A stretch of 64,000 nucleotides of DNA from Nitrincola tibetensis (GCF_003284585.1 NZ_QKRX01000007.1:1-64000), one strand, 5' to 3'; shown: positions 9,212-20,376, numbered from the stretch's first letter. Numbers and translations are program-made. Notes: generated by a model from the letters alone, not told the origin.

Positions 9212-9894
9212 AAAAGCCTGTTTCTGAGCTGGCCCGGCGTTTAGGGCATGTTTATGAAGATGAGTCGTTACTAGAGTTAGCGTTGACACATAGAAGTTGC
9301 GGTAAACGTAATAATGAGCGTCTTGAGTTTTTAGGCGACTCAATCTTGAACTTTATCATTGCGGCTGATTTGTTTGATCGGTTTCCTTCAGCTAAGGAAG
9401 GACAGCTCAGTCGCTTAAGAGCTGCAATGGTTAAGGGTGAGACGCTTGCTGAAATTGCTAGAGAGCTTGATCTTGGGCAGTATTTACGTCTTGGGTCAGG
9501 AGAGCTGAAAAGTGGAGGTTTTCGTCGAGACTCTATTCTAGCCGACACCGTGGAAGCGATTATTGGTGCTATCTACATGGATGCCGGTTTAGAAAGTGCG
9601 CGGCTTTACGTGCTAAAGTGGTTTGACAAGCGCTTAACAGAATTGGATTTAGACGGGTCTATAAAAGACTCAAAAACACGCTTGCAAGAGTTCTTGCAGT
9701 CGCGCCGTTTAGACCTTCCCGAATATGATCTTATAAATGTTGAAGGTGAAGCGCATTCACAAACATTTTACATACGGTGCAAGGTGGCGTTATTAAACGA
9801 ACCAACGGAGGGTAGTGGTAGCAGTCGTCGTCAAGCTGAACAAGAGGCGGCAAAAGCGGCTTTACAATTGTTAAAACAGGAATCCTCTTCATGA
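9208..9894 (+). CDS. rnc: Ribonuclease III
   Basis: This double-strand-specific endoribonuclease matures rRNA and regulates mRNAs. The 228 residues include the signature [12 protein letters not shown] (catalytic E40 and D44), the second acidic pair D113 and E116 in [11 protein letters not shown], and a C-terminal double-stranded-RNA-binding domain from about 155 ([12 protein letters not shown] to [18 protein letters not shown]). The TTG start at 9208 overlaps the previous stop, and era overlaps its end by 4 bases, so rnc-era are tightly coupled. Confidence 0.96.
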   Translation: MKKPVSELARRLGHVYEDESLLELALTHRSCGKRNNERLEFLGDSILNFIIAADLFDRFPSAKEGQLSRLRAAMVKGETLAEIARELDLGQYLRLGSGELKSGGFRRDSILADTVEAIIGAIYMDAGLESARLYVLKWFDKRLTELDLDGSIKDSKTRLQEFLQSRRLDLPEYDLINVEGEAHSQTFYIRCKVALLNEPTEGSGSSRRQAEQEAAKAALQLLKQESSS

Positions 9895-10790
9895 GTGAAA
9901 CAACACGTTGTGGCTTTGTTGCGATTATAGGGCGACCTAATGTGGGTAAGTCGACCTTACTCAATCATATACTCGGTCAAAAAATCAGTATTACGTCCCG
10001 GAAGCCGCAAACCACACGTCACCAGATTTTAGGTATTAAGACGGAGGGAGACGACCAAATCGTTTATGTTGATACTCCGGGTCTGCATAATGATGAAAAA
10101 GGTAAGGCGCTTAATCGTTATATGAATAAAGCCGCGTCTGATGCGTTGCGTTTTGTCGATGTTATCGTTTTTTTGATTGACAGAACGCGTTGGACTGACG
10201 AAGACGAAAGCGTGCTGCAAAAGCTGGAGTATACCCAATGCCCTGTGATATTGGCGGTCAATAAAATTGATCAGCTAAAGGATAAAGGTGAATTACTGCC
10301 TCAACTAGAGAAGCTCTCGGTAAAGTATCCGTTTGCAGCAATCATGCCTTTATCGGCTAAGCAAGGACACAATGTCGAGGCATTAGAGAAAAAGGTGATG
10401 GAGTTTTTGCCTGAGGGTCCGCATCACTACCCTGAAGATCAAATTACGGATCGCAGTTCACGCTTTATTGTCTCAGAAATCGTCCGTGAAAAGCTCATGA
10501 GAAATCTAGGGGAAGAAGTCCCCTATGGCGTCACGGTTGAGATTGAAGAGTTTACTCACAGTGGCACGTTACTGACGATTAGTGCACTGATATTGGTCGA
10601 GCGCGAAGGTCAAAAGCGGATAGTGATTGGCGATAAAGGCGAGGTGTTGAAAAACATTGGTCGTGATGCACGCTTAGACATTGAAAAAATGTTCGAGTGT
10701 AAAGTGATGCTGAACCTTTGGGTTAAGGTTCGTCGTGGCTGGTCTGATGATGAGCGAGCTTTAAAAAGTTTGGGTTACAGGCACGAGTGA
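9891..10790 (+). CDS. era: GTPase Era
   Basis: Era is an essential GTPase that binds 16S rRNA and assists 30S assembly. In 299 residues it has G1 GRPNVGKST (14-22), G3 DTPGL (61-65), G4 NKID, and a C-terminal KH domain with the [15 protein letters not shown] loop. It overlaps rnc and recO by 4 bases at either end. Confidence 0.97.
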   Translation: MSETTRCGFVAIIGRPNVGKSTLLNHILGQKISITSRKPQTTRHQILGIKTEGDDQIVYVDTPGLHNDEKGKALNRYMNKAASDALRFVDVIVFLIDRTRWTDEDESVLQKLEYTQCPVILAVNKIDQLKDKGELLPQLEKLSVKYPFAAIMPLSAKQGHNVEALEKKVMEFLPEGPHHYPEDQITDRSSRFIVSEIVREKLMRNLGEEVPYGVTVEIEEFTHSGTLLTISALILVEREGQKRIVIGDKGEVLKNIGRDARLDIEKMFECKVMLNLWVKVRRGWSDDERALKSLGYRHE

Positions 10791-11479
10791 TGCAGCACAG
10801 GGTGGAGCAGGCGGCTGCCTATGTCTTGCATACCCGGCCTTACAGAGAAACCAGTTTATTGGTGGATCTCTTTTCGTTAGAGTATGGTCGCTTAAGCTTA
10901 GTGGCAAACGGTGCTCGTCGTCCAGGTTCAAAACGACGGCATCATTTGCAACCCTTTCAGGCCGTCCAAGTGAGTTGGCGTGGTCGCCATGAGTTGAAAA
11001 CCTTACAATCGTCGGAAGTACCGAGTGTCTTTATGCCGTTGACGGGCACGGCATTGCTATGCGGTTTGTATGTTAATGAATTACTGCAACGCCTGTTGTC
11101 CCCAGCAGAACCCTGCCCGCGTTTATATCTGTACTACGCCTATTTACTCAACGAATTACAACTTCAGCAGGACATTGAAGGTGCGCTTAGGACCTTTGAA
11201 CGTCAACTATTAGAAACAATTGGCTATGGTATTGCTTTTGACGCAATTCAAGCGGATATAAGTTATACATTTGATCCGAATATGGGTTTTACACCAGTAG
11301 AGAATGATCTCGGAGCTTATTTGGGGTCGTATCTGCTGGAAATAGCAGAGGATCGATATGAAAATCTCATCGTGCGTCGGATAGCAAAGCGACTGATGCG
11401 AGAAGCTTTATCTGCTGTTTTAGGCGATAAGCCATTAAAAAGTAGAGAATTATTTTTAAATTATGGGAGGTCGGCGTGA
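10790..11479 (+). CDS. recO: DNA repair protein RecO
   Basis: RecO works with RecR to load RecA on SSB-coated DNA in the RecFOR pathway. The protein has an N-terminal OB-fold (about 1-80, with [21 protein letters not shown] and [12 protein letters not shown]) and a helical C-terminal part. The length, 229 residues from ATG 10790 (GTG 10787 is an in-frame alternative), is normal. ATG 10790 overlaps the last base of the era stop. Position between era and pdxJ matches the gammaproteobacterial operon. Confidence 0.93.
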   Translation: MQHRVEQAAAYVLHTRPYRETSLLVDLFSLEYGRLSLVANGARRPGSKRRHHLQPFQAVQVSWRGRHELKTLQSSEVPSVFMPLTGTALLCGLYVNELLQRLLSPAEPCPRLYLYYAYLLNELQLQQDIEGALRTFERQLLETIGYGIAFDAIQADISYTFDPNMGFTPVENDLGAYLGSYLLEIAEDRYENLIVRRIAKRLMREALSAVLGDKPLKSRELFLNYGRSA

Positions 11480-12231
11480 TCGATCCAGCGCGTATACTGC
11501 TCGGTGTTAATATTGACCATATTGCAACTCTGCGTCAGGCGAGGGGTACTCGTTATCCTGATCCTGTTCATGCAGCACTCTTGGCTGAAGAAGCCGGTGC
11601 CGATGGAATTACGGTTCATTTGCGAGAAGACCGCCGTCATATTCAAGAGCGGGATATTCGTATATTGGCAGAAGTCTTGCAAACACGTATGAACCTTGAA
11701 ATGGCAATCGCACCTGAAATGCGAGAGTTCGCCAAAGTGATTAAGCCCGCACACATTTGTTTAGTTCCCGAAAAGCGGGAGGAGCTGACAACGGAGGGAG
11801 GGCTTGATGTTGTAAAATACTTTATGGAAGTGTCCGAGTACTGTGACGATTTGGGTGGAAGGGGAAGTGAAGTATCCCTATTTATTGATCCAGATAAGGC
11901 TCAAATCGATGCGGCTTTGGCCTGTAAAGCACCAGCTATTGAGCTGCACACAGGTGCTTATGCGGATGCACACACGATCGATCAACAACGTCTTGAGTTA
12001 GATCGAATCGTGCAAGCTGCTCAGTATGCTCATGACAAAGGCTTAATTGTGAATGCGGGTCATGGTTTGCATTATCATAATGTCGAGCCGATTGCAGAAA
12101 TCAGCTGCTTAAATGAGCTAAACATTGGTCATGCGCTTATAGCACATGCAATGTTTGTGGGTATTAAAGCTGCTGTTATTGAAATGAAAGCACTAATGAT
12201 CGGTGCGCGTTTGGGAAATCGACGTGCGTGA
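11476..12231 (+). CDS. pdxJ: Pyridoxine 5'-phosphate synthase
   Basis: PdxJ condenses 3-amino-2-oxopropyl phosphate with 1-deoxy-D-xylulose 5-phosphate to form pyridoxine phosphate. The 251-residue TIM-barrel protein starts with the family hallmark [16 protein letters not shown] and contains [17 protein letters not shown] and [18 protein letters not shown] 11476 has GGGAGG at 11465-11470 and overlaps recO by 4 bases. Confidence 0.97.
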   Translation: MIDPARILLGVNIDHIATLRQARGTRYPDPVHAALLAEEAGADGITVHLREDRRHIQERDIRILAEVLQTRMNLEMAIAPEMREFAKVIKPAHICLVPEKREELTTEGGLDVVKYFMEVSEYCDDLGGRGSEVSLFIDPDKAQIDAALACKAPAIELHTGAYADAHTIDQQRLELDRIVQAAQYAHDKGLIVNAGHGLHYHNVEPIAEISCLNELNIGHALIAHAMFVGIKAAVIEMKALMIGARLGNRRA

Positions 12232-12240
12232 GTTTGTTTT

Positions 12241-12615
12241 ATGATTCTTGGAACTGGAATCGATATTGTTCAGATAGATCGAATTGAGGCCGCCCTCGCC
12301 AGAACCAAAGGTCTGGCTGAGCGCATACTAACACCCCTTGAGCTGGATGGTTTCCATCGAAATGCAAACCCGCATCGATATCTAGCGAAGCGCTTTGCCG
12401 CTAAAGAAGCTGCGGTCAAGGCGCTAGGTACTGGGATAGGTCAAGGGGTCGGCTGGCATCATTTTGAAATTGTAAAGGATGCTTATGGCAAGCCATGTGT
12501 AGAAGTGAGTCAAGCTGCTCAGCGGTTGGCTCATGAAAAAGGCATAAAGTTCTGGCACTTATCCTATACTGATGAAAAGCAGTACGTTGTCGCCATGGTC
12601 ATAGCAGAAGGTTGA
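12241..12615 (+). CDS. acpS: Holo-[acyl-carrier-protein] synthase
   Basis: AcpS transfers the 4'-phosphopantetheine arm of CoA to acyl carrier protein. The 124-residue protein has both conserved metal-binding regions: GTGIDIVQIDRI with D8 and RFAAKEAAVKALGTG with E56. It starts 9 bases after pdxJ, the standard pdxJ-acpS pair. Confidence 0.96.
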   Translation: MILGTGIDIVQIDRIEAALARTKGLAERILTPLELDGFHRNANPHRYLAKRFAAKEAAVKALGTGIGQGVGWHHFEIVKDAYGKPCVEVSQAAQRLAHEKGIKFWHLSYTDEKQYVVAMVIAEG

Positions 12616-12696
12616 GGTTTCAGTAGGCAGTGGTTAATATGCCTTCAATATTTTGGGATAGCCTAGCGGTTATTCCTCTGAAGTAGGGTTTAATTG

Positions 12697-13599
12697 ATGA
12701 CACAGATAACGTATCCCACCATTGCCGAATGCGTTGGCAACACGCCATTGGTTCGCCTTCAGCGTATTCAAGTCCCCAACAATAACACCCTTCTCTGTAA
12801 ATTAGAGGGAAATAACCCGGCAGGCTCGGTCAAAGATCGTCCCGCATTGAGTATGATCAATCTTGCTGAGTCTAGGGGTGATATTATTCCGGGGGATGTG
12901 CTGATTGAGGCCACTTCCGGAAATACAGGTATTGCGTTAGCGATGGCAGCGGCGATCAAAGGCTATCGTTTAAAATTAATTATGCCAGCCAATATGAGCA
13001 GTGAACGTAAAGCGGCAATGACGGCTTATGGTGCAGAATTAATTGAGGTGACTAAAGAAGAAGGCATGGAGCGTGCACGAGATTTAGCGCTTGCAATGCA
13101 GGCTGCGGGCGAAGGAAAGGTCCTAGATCAGTTCTCAAATATTGATAATCCTCAGGCACACTATGTTTCGACAGGGCCTGAAATATGGCAGCAAACACAG
13201 GGCCGGGTTACCCATTTTGTCAGCTCGATGGGGACAACTGGGACAATCATGGGGGTGTCTCGTTATCTAAAAGAACAAAATCCCGCTGTGCAGATTGTTG
13301 GTTTACAACCAGCAGAGGGGGCATCCATACCTGGAATTCGTCGCTGGCCAACCGAATACCTCCCAAAAATATTTGAAAAAACACGTGTCGACCTGATACT
13401 GGATATTGCCCAGTCTGAAGCTGAGCAAATGATGAGACGAATCGCTCGGGAAGAAGGTATTTTTGCTGGGGTCTCTTCAGGAGGTTCTGTTGCAGGGGCA
13501 ATTAAACTTGCTGAGCAAGTTGAGAATGCGACGATCGTGTGTATCATTTGCGATCGCGGTGATCGTTACTTGTCGACCGGCGTATTTGATTCCCATTAA
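12697..13599 (+). CDS. cysM: Cysteine synthase B
   Basis: This PLP enzyme makes cysteine from O-acetylserine and sulfide or thiosulfate. The 300-residue protein has the PLP lysine K46 in NPAGSVKDR, the TSGNTG substrate loop, and the CysM-type segments SIPGIRRWPTEYLP and CDRGDRYLSTGVF, which separate it from CysK. ATG 12697 is preferred over TTG 12694 because AGGG at 12685-12688 is 8 bases upstream. In Pseudomonas rlmD lies between cysM and relA; here relA follows directly. Confidence 0.95.
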   Translation: MTQITYPTIAECVGNTPLVRLQRIQVPNNNTLLCKLEGNNPAGSVKDRPALSMINLAESRGDIIPGDVLIEATSGNTGIALAMAAAIKGYRLKLIMPANMSSERKAAMTAYGAELIEVTKEEGMERARDLALAMQAAGEGKVLDQFSNIDNPQAHYVSTGPEIWQQTQGRVTHFVSSMGTTGTIMGVSRYLKEQNPAVQIVGLQPAEGASIPGIRRWPTEYLPKIFEKTRVDLILDIAQSEAEQMMRRIAREEGIFAGVSSGGSVAGAIKLAEQVENATIVCIICDRGDRYLSTGVFDSH

Positions 13600-13625
13600 G
13601 GAAACGATTAGGGAGTAGTACTTTT

Positions 13626-15890
13626 ATGGTTAAAGTACGTGAAGAACACCCCATCAAGGAAGATGGAACAGTTGATTTAGACCTTTGGATATTACGACTG
13701 CAAAAGCAAGTTGAAATCCCAGATCCGATGCTCGTTAGGCAGGCATGTGAGCGCGTCAAAGAAGCTCGAGATGCCGTCGCTGGTGATGATGACATGTGGT
13801 CGGACAACAGTAAGGATGCGTACCTCACGGGCTTAGAAATGGCCCAGATATTAGCGGAGCTACAGCAAGATCAGGAAAGCCTTATTGCCGCGATATTGTA
13901 TCGTGCAGTTCGTGAGCAAAAAATACCTATTGCTGATATTCGCAAAGAATTTGGTCAAACGATTGCAAGTTTGATTCAGGGTGTTTTACAAATGGCTGCT
14001 ATCGGCAGCCGTAAAAATCCACGTCTTGAATCCAGCGTACTTGGAGATTCAGAAGGCCAGGTCGACAATCTTCGTAAAATGCTGGTGGCAATGATTGATG
14101 ATGTGCGTGTCGCATTGATCAAAATTGCCGAAAGAACCTGTGCGATACGAGGCGTTAAAGATGGAAGTCGAAAAAAACGCTATTTAGTGGCCCGTGAAGT
14201 TTTTGATATTTATGCGCCATTAGCTCATCGCTTAGGGATTGGGCATATTAAATGGGAGCTAGAGGACTTATCTTTCCGCTATCTAAAGCCAAATGACTAT
14301 AAACATATTGCCCGTCTTCTAGATGAAAAACGTCTGGATAGGCAATTGTTCATCAATGAAGTGGTTGAGATGCTGCGCAGCCGTTTATCAGATGCGCAAA
14401 TTGATGGCCAGGTTCAAGGCCGAGCCAAGCATATTTACAGCATCTGGCGCAAAATGCAGCGCAAGAACATTGAGTTTAATCAGGTGTATGATGTGCGTGC
14501 TGTTCGTGTACTCGTGCCGGAAGTGAGAGACTGCTATACCGTTTTAGGGATCGTTCATGGACTCTGGCGCAATATCCCCCATGAATTTGATGACTATATT
14601 GCCTCACCTAAGTCAAACGGTTATCGCTCACTTCATACCGCAGTGTTTGGGCCTGAAGGAAAAGTTTTAGAAATTCAAATACGTACTTTCGAGATGCATG
14701 ACGAGGCTGAGTTAGGTGTCTGTGCGCATCATCTGTATAAAGGCACAGATACCCGCGCCCGTCGCGATGGCTACGAAGAGAAAATCTCTTGGCTGCGTCA
14801 AGTGCTGGAGTGGCATGATGACCTTGGCGAAAGCGAAGGCTTACAAGATATTTTACGCGGCGATGTGACCCAAGATCGTGTGTATGTCTTCACACCGGAT
14901 GGTCATGTTATTGATATGCCGTCAGGCTCGACCCCAGTTGATTTTGCATACAGAGTCCACACCCAAGTCGGGCATCGTTGTCGTGGCGCCAAAGTCAATG
15001 GTCGCATTGTGCAGTTAAACCATTGCTTGAAAACGGGCGATCAAGTTGAAATTTTGACCAGTGCTGAAGAGAGACCTCGTCGTGATTGGTTGAATATTAA
15101 CCTCGGTTTTGTCACCACATCACGTGCACGAGCTAAGGTTGCTCACTGGTTTAAGCTTCAGGCGAAAGAGCAAAATGCTGAAGCCGGTCGAGAAATGGTT
15201 GAGCGTGAACTGCGCCGCTTAGCATTGGATATTAATCAACACGACCTTAAAAAAATTGCAGTGGCTGTTAATTTTAAGGCAACAGAGGATATGTTTGCTG
15301 CCTTAGGTGCGGGCGATTTGCGTCTGGCGCAAATCATTCATGAAGCGCAAAGACAGTTTGAGCCTCGTCCGGAGGAGCCTGCGGAAATTGTATCCAACTA
15401 TCGTCATGCCAGTGACTCGCGTTCAGGTCAAGGTGATATACGCATTCAGGGGGTTGGGAATTTACTTACCGTGATTGCAAGTTGCTGTAAACCGGTGCCG
15501 GGCGATCCGATTGTTGGTTTTATAACCCAAGGACGCGGTGTTTCAATCCATCATGAAAATTGCAGTAATTTGTTGGCACTACGTGAAAATGAGCCTCGTC
15601 GCATTGTAACGGTAGAGTGGGATGAAGCGGGAGAAACCACTTATCCCGTTGATATTCTTATCGAAGCCTATGATCGATCAGGCCTGTTACGTGATGTTAT
15701 GATGATTCTAGCCAATGAGAAGTTGAATATTTTGGCCGCCAATACCTTAACAGACAAAAGCAGCAACATAGCGCGTCTGTCAATGACGGTTGAAATATCG
15801 AGATTGGAGATGCTTGGGCGTTTAATGGATAAGCTTAACCAGCTTCCTAACGTCATTGATGTTCATCGTGAGCGTGATAGGGGTAAGTAA
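13626..15890 (+). CDS. relA: (p)ppGpp synthetase RelA (monofunctional type)
   Basis: RelA is the ribosome-bound enzyme that makes (p)ppGpp on amino-acid starvation. The 754 residues show a degenerate hydrolase domain (IAAILYRAVRE near 87-96 where active enzymes carry HD), the synthetase domain (YDVRAVRVLV, EFDD at 320-323, SPKSNGYRSLHTAV), a TGS domain from about 412, a zinc-finger/conserved-cysteine region (SCCKPVPGDPI and HHENC) and a C-terminal ACT domain. The acidic EFDD in place of the RxKD of bifunctional enzymes identifies RelA rather than SpoT. Confidence 0.97.
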   Translation: MVKVREEHPIKEDGTVDLDLWILRLQKQVEIPDPMLVRQACERVKEARDAVAGDDDMWSDNSKDAYLTGLEMAQILAELQQDQESLIAAILYRAVREQKIPIADIRKEFGQTIASLIQGVLQMAAIGSRKNPRLESSVLGDSEGQVDNLRKMLVAMIDDVRVALIKIAERTCAIRGVKDGSRKKRYLVAREVFDIYAPLAHRLGIGHIKWELEDLSFRYLKPNDYKHIARLLDEKRLDRQLFINEVVEMLRSRLSDAQIDGQVQGRAKHIYSIWRKMQRKNIEFNQVYDVRAVRVLVPEVRDCYTVLGIVHGLWRNIPHEFDDYIASPKSNGYRSLHTAVFGPEGKVLEIQIRTFEMHDEAELGVCAHHLYKGTDTRARRDGYEEKISWLRQVLEWHDDLGESEGLQDILRGDVTQDRVYVFTPDGHVIDMPSGSTPVDFAYRVHTQVGHRCRGAKVNGRIVQLNHCLKTGDQVEILTSAEERPRRDWLNINLGFVTTSRARAKVAHWFKLQAKEQNAEAGREMVERELRRLALDINQHDLKKIAVAVNFKATEDMFAALGAGDLRLAQIIHEAQRQFEPRPEEPAEIVSNYRHASDSRSGQGDIRIQGVGNLLTVIASCCKPVPGDPIVGFITQGRGVSIHHENCSNLLALRENEPRRIVTVEWDEAGETTYPVDILIEAYDRSGLLRDVMMILANEKLNILAANTLTDKSSNIARLSMTVEISRLEMLGRLMDKLNQLPNVIDVHRERDRGK

Positions 15891-16709
15891 ATGTCCTATT
15901 CTGTGAAGGATCTTTTGCATTTAATGACCCGTCTTCGGGATCCGGAAAATGGATGCCCGTGGGATCGTGAGCAGACCTACTCATCCTTAGTGAAGTATAC
16001 ACTTGAGGAAGTTTATGAAGTTGTTGATACTCTAGAGCGCGAGGATTGGCCTCATTTACAAGATGAGTTAGGCGATCTGCTTTTTCAAATTGTGTTTTAT
16101 GCAGAAATTGCAAAAGAATCATCGCATTTTCAATTCGAGGACGTTATCCATCAACTCGTTGAAAAGCTGATTCGACGCCATCCTCATGTATTTCCAGATG
16201 GCCAACTCTATTCGTACGGAGAATTTGCAGTCGCTAAGACCCAAGAGGACGTTCAGGCTTCATGGGAAGAGATTAAACGGAAAGAACGTGCAGCTAAGTT
16301 GAGAGTGGGAGTTTTAGACGAAATTCCTCTAGCTTTACCAGCCTTGCCTCGTGCCGTAAAGCTGCAAAAACGTGCCGCTAGTGTTGGTTTTGATTGGACG
16401 GATATAGCTCCCGTTATTGATAAGATTGAAGAAGAGCTCGCTGAGCTAAAGGACGCCATTGCATCGGGTAACACTGCTGCCATTTTGGATGAAATGGGCG
16501 ATTTTCTTTTTGCGCAAGTGAATTTATCCCGTCATTTGAAAGTCGATCCTGAAACGGCTCTGCGCAGTACGAACCGTAAGTTTGAAAGACGTTTTCGATT
16601 TGTTGAAACGCAGGTTGAGCAGGGGAAGGGTGATTGGCATCATTATACCTTATCGGAACTTGACCACTTTTGGAATCAAGCTAAACAAGGAGAATCCCCA
16701 AATGAGTGA
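15891..16709 (+). CDS. mazG: Nucleoside triphosphate pyrophosphohydrolase MazG
   Basis: MazG hydrolyses (d)NTPs to monophosphates and pyrophosphate and affects ppGpp levels in E. coli. Two tandem MazG folds are visible in 272 residues: N-terminal CPWDREQTY with EEVYEV and DELGDLLFQIVF, and C-terminal KIEEELAELKDAI with DEMGDFLFAQVN. The start codon directly follows the relA stop, consistent with a relA-mazG operon. Confidence 0.96.
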   Translation: MSYSVKDLLHLMTRLRDPENGCPWDREQTYSSLVKYTLEEVYEVVDTLEREDWPHLQDELGDLLFQIVFYAEIAKESSHFQFEDVIHQLVEKLIRRHPHVFPDGQLYSYGEFAVAKTQEDVQASWEEIKRKERAAKLRVGVLDEIPLALPALPRAVKLQKRAASVGFDWTDIAPVIDKIEEELAELKDAIASGNTAAILDEMGDFLFAQVNLSRHLKVDPETALRSTNRKFERRFRFVETQVEQGKGDWHHYTLSELDHFWNQAKQGESPNE

Positions 16710-19317
16710 TCTGCATGAAGCATTACGAGATGATGTTAGAATGTTGGGTGAGAGCCTAGGCAAAACGATTGAAGCAGAGCTAGGTTCTGAGTTTTTGCAA
16801 AAAATTGAACACATACGTCAGTTAGCCAAAGAAGGCAGAAGTGCCGAGCGTCCTGAGCATCAAGAACTTCTGTTGGCCATTGGCGAACTCGAAAAGGATG
16901 AAGTGCTTCCAGTAGCTCGCGCATTCACTCAATTTTTGAATTTAGCCAATATCGCAGAAGAGCATCATCGTGTTCGCCGTCATTTAGATGCGCTAGAGCA
17001 GGACGTTCCAGATGATTTCGAAACGCTCATTGAAGAACTCATGAGCAAGGGCTTCTCACCGGAGACGATTCGAGACAGTGTGTGTTCAATGAATGTAGAA
17101 CTGGTGCTAACGGCTCATCCAACCGAAGTAAATCGACGCACTTTAATTCAAAAGTACGATGGCGTATTGGATTGCCTGAGACGTTTAGATCGAGGCGAGC
17201 CCATTCAGGAACGTTTAGACCAGCTTATTGCTCAAATTTGGCATACCGATGAAATTCGAAAGCAGCGTCCAACTCCGGTTGATGAAGCAAAATGGGGATT
17301 TGCTGTAATCGAAAATTCCTTATGGACGGCAATTCCAGCTTTTTATAAACGGCTTGATCGCCAATTACAGGCTAAAACAGGCCAAGGCTTACCCTTGACT
17401 ACATCCCCCGTCGTCTTTTGCTCTTGGATGGGAGGCGATAGAGACGGTAATCCGAATGTGACGGCTCGTGTTACTGAGCAAGTATTAGGTTTGTCGCAGT
17501 GGGTAGCCGCTGATTTGTACACTCGTGATGTGGATCAACTGCGTGCTGAACTATCGATGTATCGTGCAAATCCTGAGCTATTGGCGATTACAGGTGAGGT
17601 AGCTGAGCCTTATCGAGCGATACTGGGTGATCTTAGATCAAGGCTCTGTGCAACTCGTGATGCGATAAATGACCGCCTTAAGGGACGTGTGCCATCGCCT
17701 CATCCTTGTATTGAGTCGACAGAGCAATTGTTAGAGCCCTTATTAATCTGCCATCGTTCTTTATGTGAATGCGGCATGGAAAAGATTGCGGCAGGCTTGC
17801 TTGAAGATATCATTCGGCGTGTGGCGTGTTTTGGTTTGAGCTTAGTGAAACTGGACATCCGCCAGAATGCAGATCGTCATACCGCTGTATTGGATGAGAT
17901 AACGCAGTTTTATGATCGTGGTACTTATTCACAATGGACTGAAGTAGAGCGCCAAGCCTTTTTAATACAGGAATTATCATCGAAACGTCCATTAATACCT
18001 AGAGCTTGGCAGCCATCTGACGAGGTTGCGGAAGTACTGAATACTTGCCGAGTTGCAGCATCGGCGGTGCCTTCTTCATTAGGCTCTTATGTTATCTCTA
18101 TGGCTAGCTCGCCTTCGGATGTATTGGCCGTCATCCTGTTGTTACAAGAACATGGCATGGCTTGGAATATACCGGTTGTGCCTTTATTTGAAACCCTGTC
18201 TGACTTAGATGGAGGGCCTGATTGTATTGACGCGTTATTAAGCATTCCTTGGTATAAAGCCTACACTGAGGGCCGTCAAGAAGTCATGATCGGCTATTCT
18301 GACTCTTCAAAAGATGCAGGACAGCTAGCCGCAGCTTGGGGGCAGTACCGGGCACAAAAGTCCCTGACGGATGTCTGTCGTAAACATAGCGTGCATCTGA
18401 CCTTGTTTCATGGCCGTGGAGGCACAGTTGGCCGTGGTGGTGGCCCAAGTCACACCGCAATTTTGTCGCAACCTCCTGGCTCGGTAGCCGGTACTCTGAG
18501 AGTCACCGAGCAGGGTGAGATGATTCGTTTCAAGTTCGGAATACCTGAAATCGCTATGCGAAATCTAGAGTTGTACACAGGTGCCGTTTTGAAAGCGACA
18601 CTCGCCCCAGTGAACCATGCGAAACCCGAATGGAGTGAGTTGCTCGATTCCTTGGCAGCCGATGGCCTTAAGAGCTATCGAGCGGTTGTGAGAGAGGATT
18701 CTTTATTTGTTCCTTACTTTCGATCAACAACTCCGGAGCAAGAGCTGGCAAAATTGCCTCTAGGCTCGCGTCCGGCAAAGCGAAGAGCGGATGGTGGTGT
18801 AGAGAGCTTGCGTGCGATTCCATGGATTTTTGCCTGGACTCAGATACGGTTAATGCTACCAGCATGGTTAGGTTCGGATTTCGCATTGCAACGGGCGGTG
18901 GATGACGGAAAATTAGAACAGCTGCAGCAGTTGTATTTGAGTTGGCCTTTTTTCCGTTCGAATATCGATTTACTAGAAATGGTACTTGCTAAAAGCGACA
19001 CCTATATTGCTGCCTATTATGAAAAACGCTTAACATCTGAAGATCTAGGTGTACTTGGTGCGAGCCTGCGTGATCGGCTTAAATCCATGCATGCTGTGGT
19101 TAAACAGGTAAAAGGGCTGTCAATGAACGAACGATTGTTATCAACGAACCCTGTGATCAGGCAGTCAATTGATGTTCGAAATCCCTATTTAGACCCGTTG
19201 CATTTTCTGCAGGCTGAGCTTTTGTATCGTGATCGAAATCAGCCTGATGAGCGTCTTGAACAAGCCTTAATGGTGACGATGGCTGGGATCTCAGCCGGAA
19301 TGCGTAATACTGGCTAG
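16702..19317 (+). CDS. ppc: Phosphoenolpyruvate carboxylase
   Basis: This anaplerotic enzyme makes oxaloacetate from phosphoenolpyruvate and bicarbonate. The protein has 871 residues with all signatures: catalytic His in LTAHPTEV (H139), CSWMGGDRDGNPNVT, GYSDSSKDAG, FHGRGGTVGRGGGP and the C-terminal MAGISAGMRNTG. The frame is open further upstream, but ATG 16702 is chosen since AAGGAG at 16687-16692 precedes it and MSDLHEALR fits the family start. It overlaps mazG by 8 bases. Confidence 0.97.
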   Translation: MSDLHEALRDDVRMLGESLGKTIEAELGSEFLQKIEHIRQLAKEGRSAERPEHQELLLAIGELEKDEVLPVARAFTQFLNLANIAEEHHRVRRHLDALEQDVPDDFETLIEELMSKGFSPETIRDSVCSMNVELVLTAHPTEVNRRTLIQKYDGVLDCLRRLDRGEPIQERLDQLIAQIWHTDEIRKQRPTPVDEAKWGFAVIENSLWTAIPAFYKRLDRQLQAKTGQGLPLTTSPVVFCSWMGGDRDGNPNVTARVTEQVLGLSQWVAADLYTRDVDQLRAELSMYRANPELLAITGEVAEPYRAILGDLRSRLCATRDAINDRLKGRVPSPHPCIESTEQLLEPLLICHRSLCECGMEKIAAGLLEDIIRRVACFGLSLVKLDIRQNADRHTAVLDEITQFYDRGTYSQWTEVERQAFLIQELSSKRPLIPRAWQPSDEVAEVLNTCRVAASAVPSSLGSYVISMASSPSDVLAVILLLQEHGMAWNIPVVPLFETLSDLDGGPDCIDALLSIPWYKAYTEGRQEVMIGYSDSSKDAGQLAAAWGQYRAQKSLTDVCRKHSVHLTLFHGRGGTVGRGGGPSHTAILSQPPGSVAGTLRVTEQGEMIRFKFGIPEIAMRNLELYTGAVLKATLAPVNHAKPEWSELLDSLAADGLKSYRAVVREDSLFVPYFRSTTPEQELAKLPLGSRPAKRRADGGVESLRAIPWIFAWTQIRLMLPAWLGSDFALQRAVDDGKLEQLQQLYLSWPFFRSNIDLLEMVLAKSDTYIAAYYEKRLTSEDLGVLGASLRDRLKSMHAVVKQVKGLSMNERLLSTNPVIRQSIDVRNPYLDPLHFLQAELLYRDRNQPDERLEQALMVTMAGISAGMRNTG

Positions 19318-19432
19318 TTCTAACGTCGAATTGTGAGCGGCTTAACTGAGCGTTACCCTCGGATACTATTTATTAATGCCTTGGCAGCGTTCATGTCTTG
19401 GGCGAACAGAATTACATATAATCAGGAGATAA

Positions 19433-20095
<663 letters not shown>

Positions 20096-20128
20096 TTGAG
20101 TGGATTCAAGGCTAGCGGGATCTATTGG

Positions 20129-20168
20129 AACCCCAGTCAACTCTTATTGAGTTAACTGGGGTTTTTAA
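20129..20168 (+). terminator. Intrinsic terminator after adk
   Basis: Long stem: AACCCCAGT (20129-20137) pairs with ACTGGGGTT (20155-20163); one mismatch and a further AACTC/GAGTT helix enclose a 5-base loop, followed by a T run. It lies 33 bases after the adk stop. Confidence 0.92.
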
Positions 20169-20214
20169 TTTTGGTAAACTTCTACTAAGAATATGTTTAA
20201 ATGGGGGGATGCGC

Positions 20215-20376
20215 ATGAGCGTGAATGATTTTGAAGACGAGCCGCAACCACCTGGCAACGATGAATGCTGTGGTGGTGGGTCCTGCTGTCCCTGTGTTTG
20301 GGATTATTACTATGAGCAACGTCGCTTGTGGAAAGAGCAGCAAGCTTCTCGTCAAACTAAGACGTTGGATGACTGA
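20215..20376 (+). CDS. Small Cys-rich protein of the oxidoreductase-like (Oxidored-like) family
   Basis: This 53-residue protein has the cluster C18 C19 ... C24 C25 P C27 V W D Y, the pattern of the short oxidoreductase-like family (CCxxxCxxCVWDxY). Such proteins are widespread in proteobacteria, without an established function; the cysteines suggest metal binding. ATG 20215 is preferred because a G6 run at 20203-20208 gives a ribosome binding site 6 bases upstream. The gene lies immediately after the adk terminator, so its promoter must be within or beyond that region. Confidence 0.72.
   Translation: MSVNDFEDEPQPPGNDECCGGGSCCPCVWDYYYEQRRLWKEQQASRQTKTLDD

Noticed and set aside
16582-16701. 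Upstream extension of ppc inside mazG.
   Set aside because: It overlaps conserved MazG sequence, and AAGGAG plus ATG 16702 give the normal PEP carboxylase N-terminus.
19417-19422. Perfect TATAAT just before adk.
   Set aside because: A transcript start 7 bases downstream would remove most of the AGGAG ribosome binding site at 19424-19428, and no -35 fits, so it is probably not the adk promoter.
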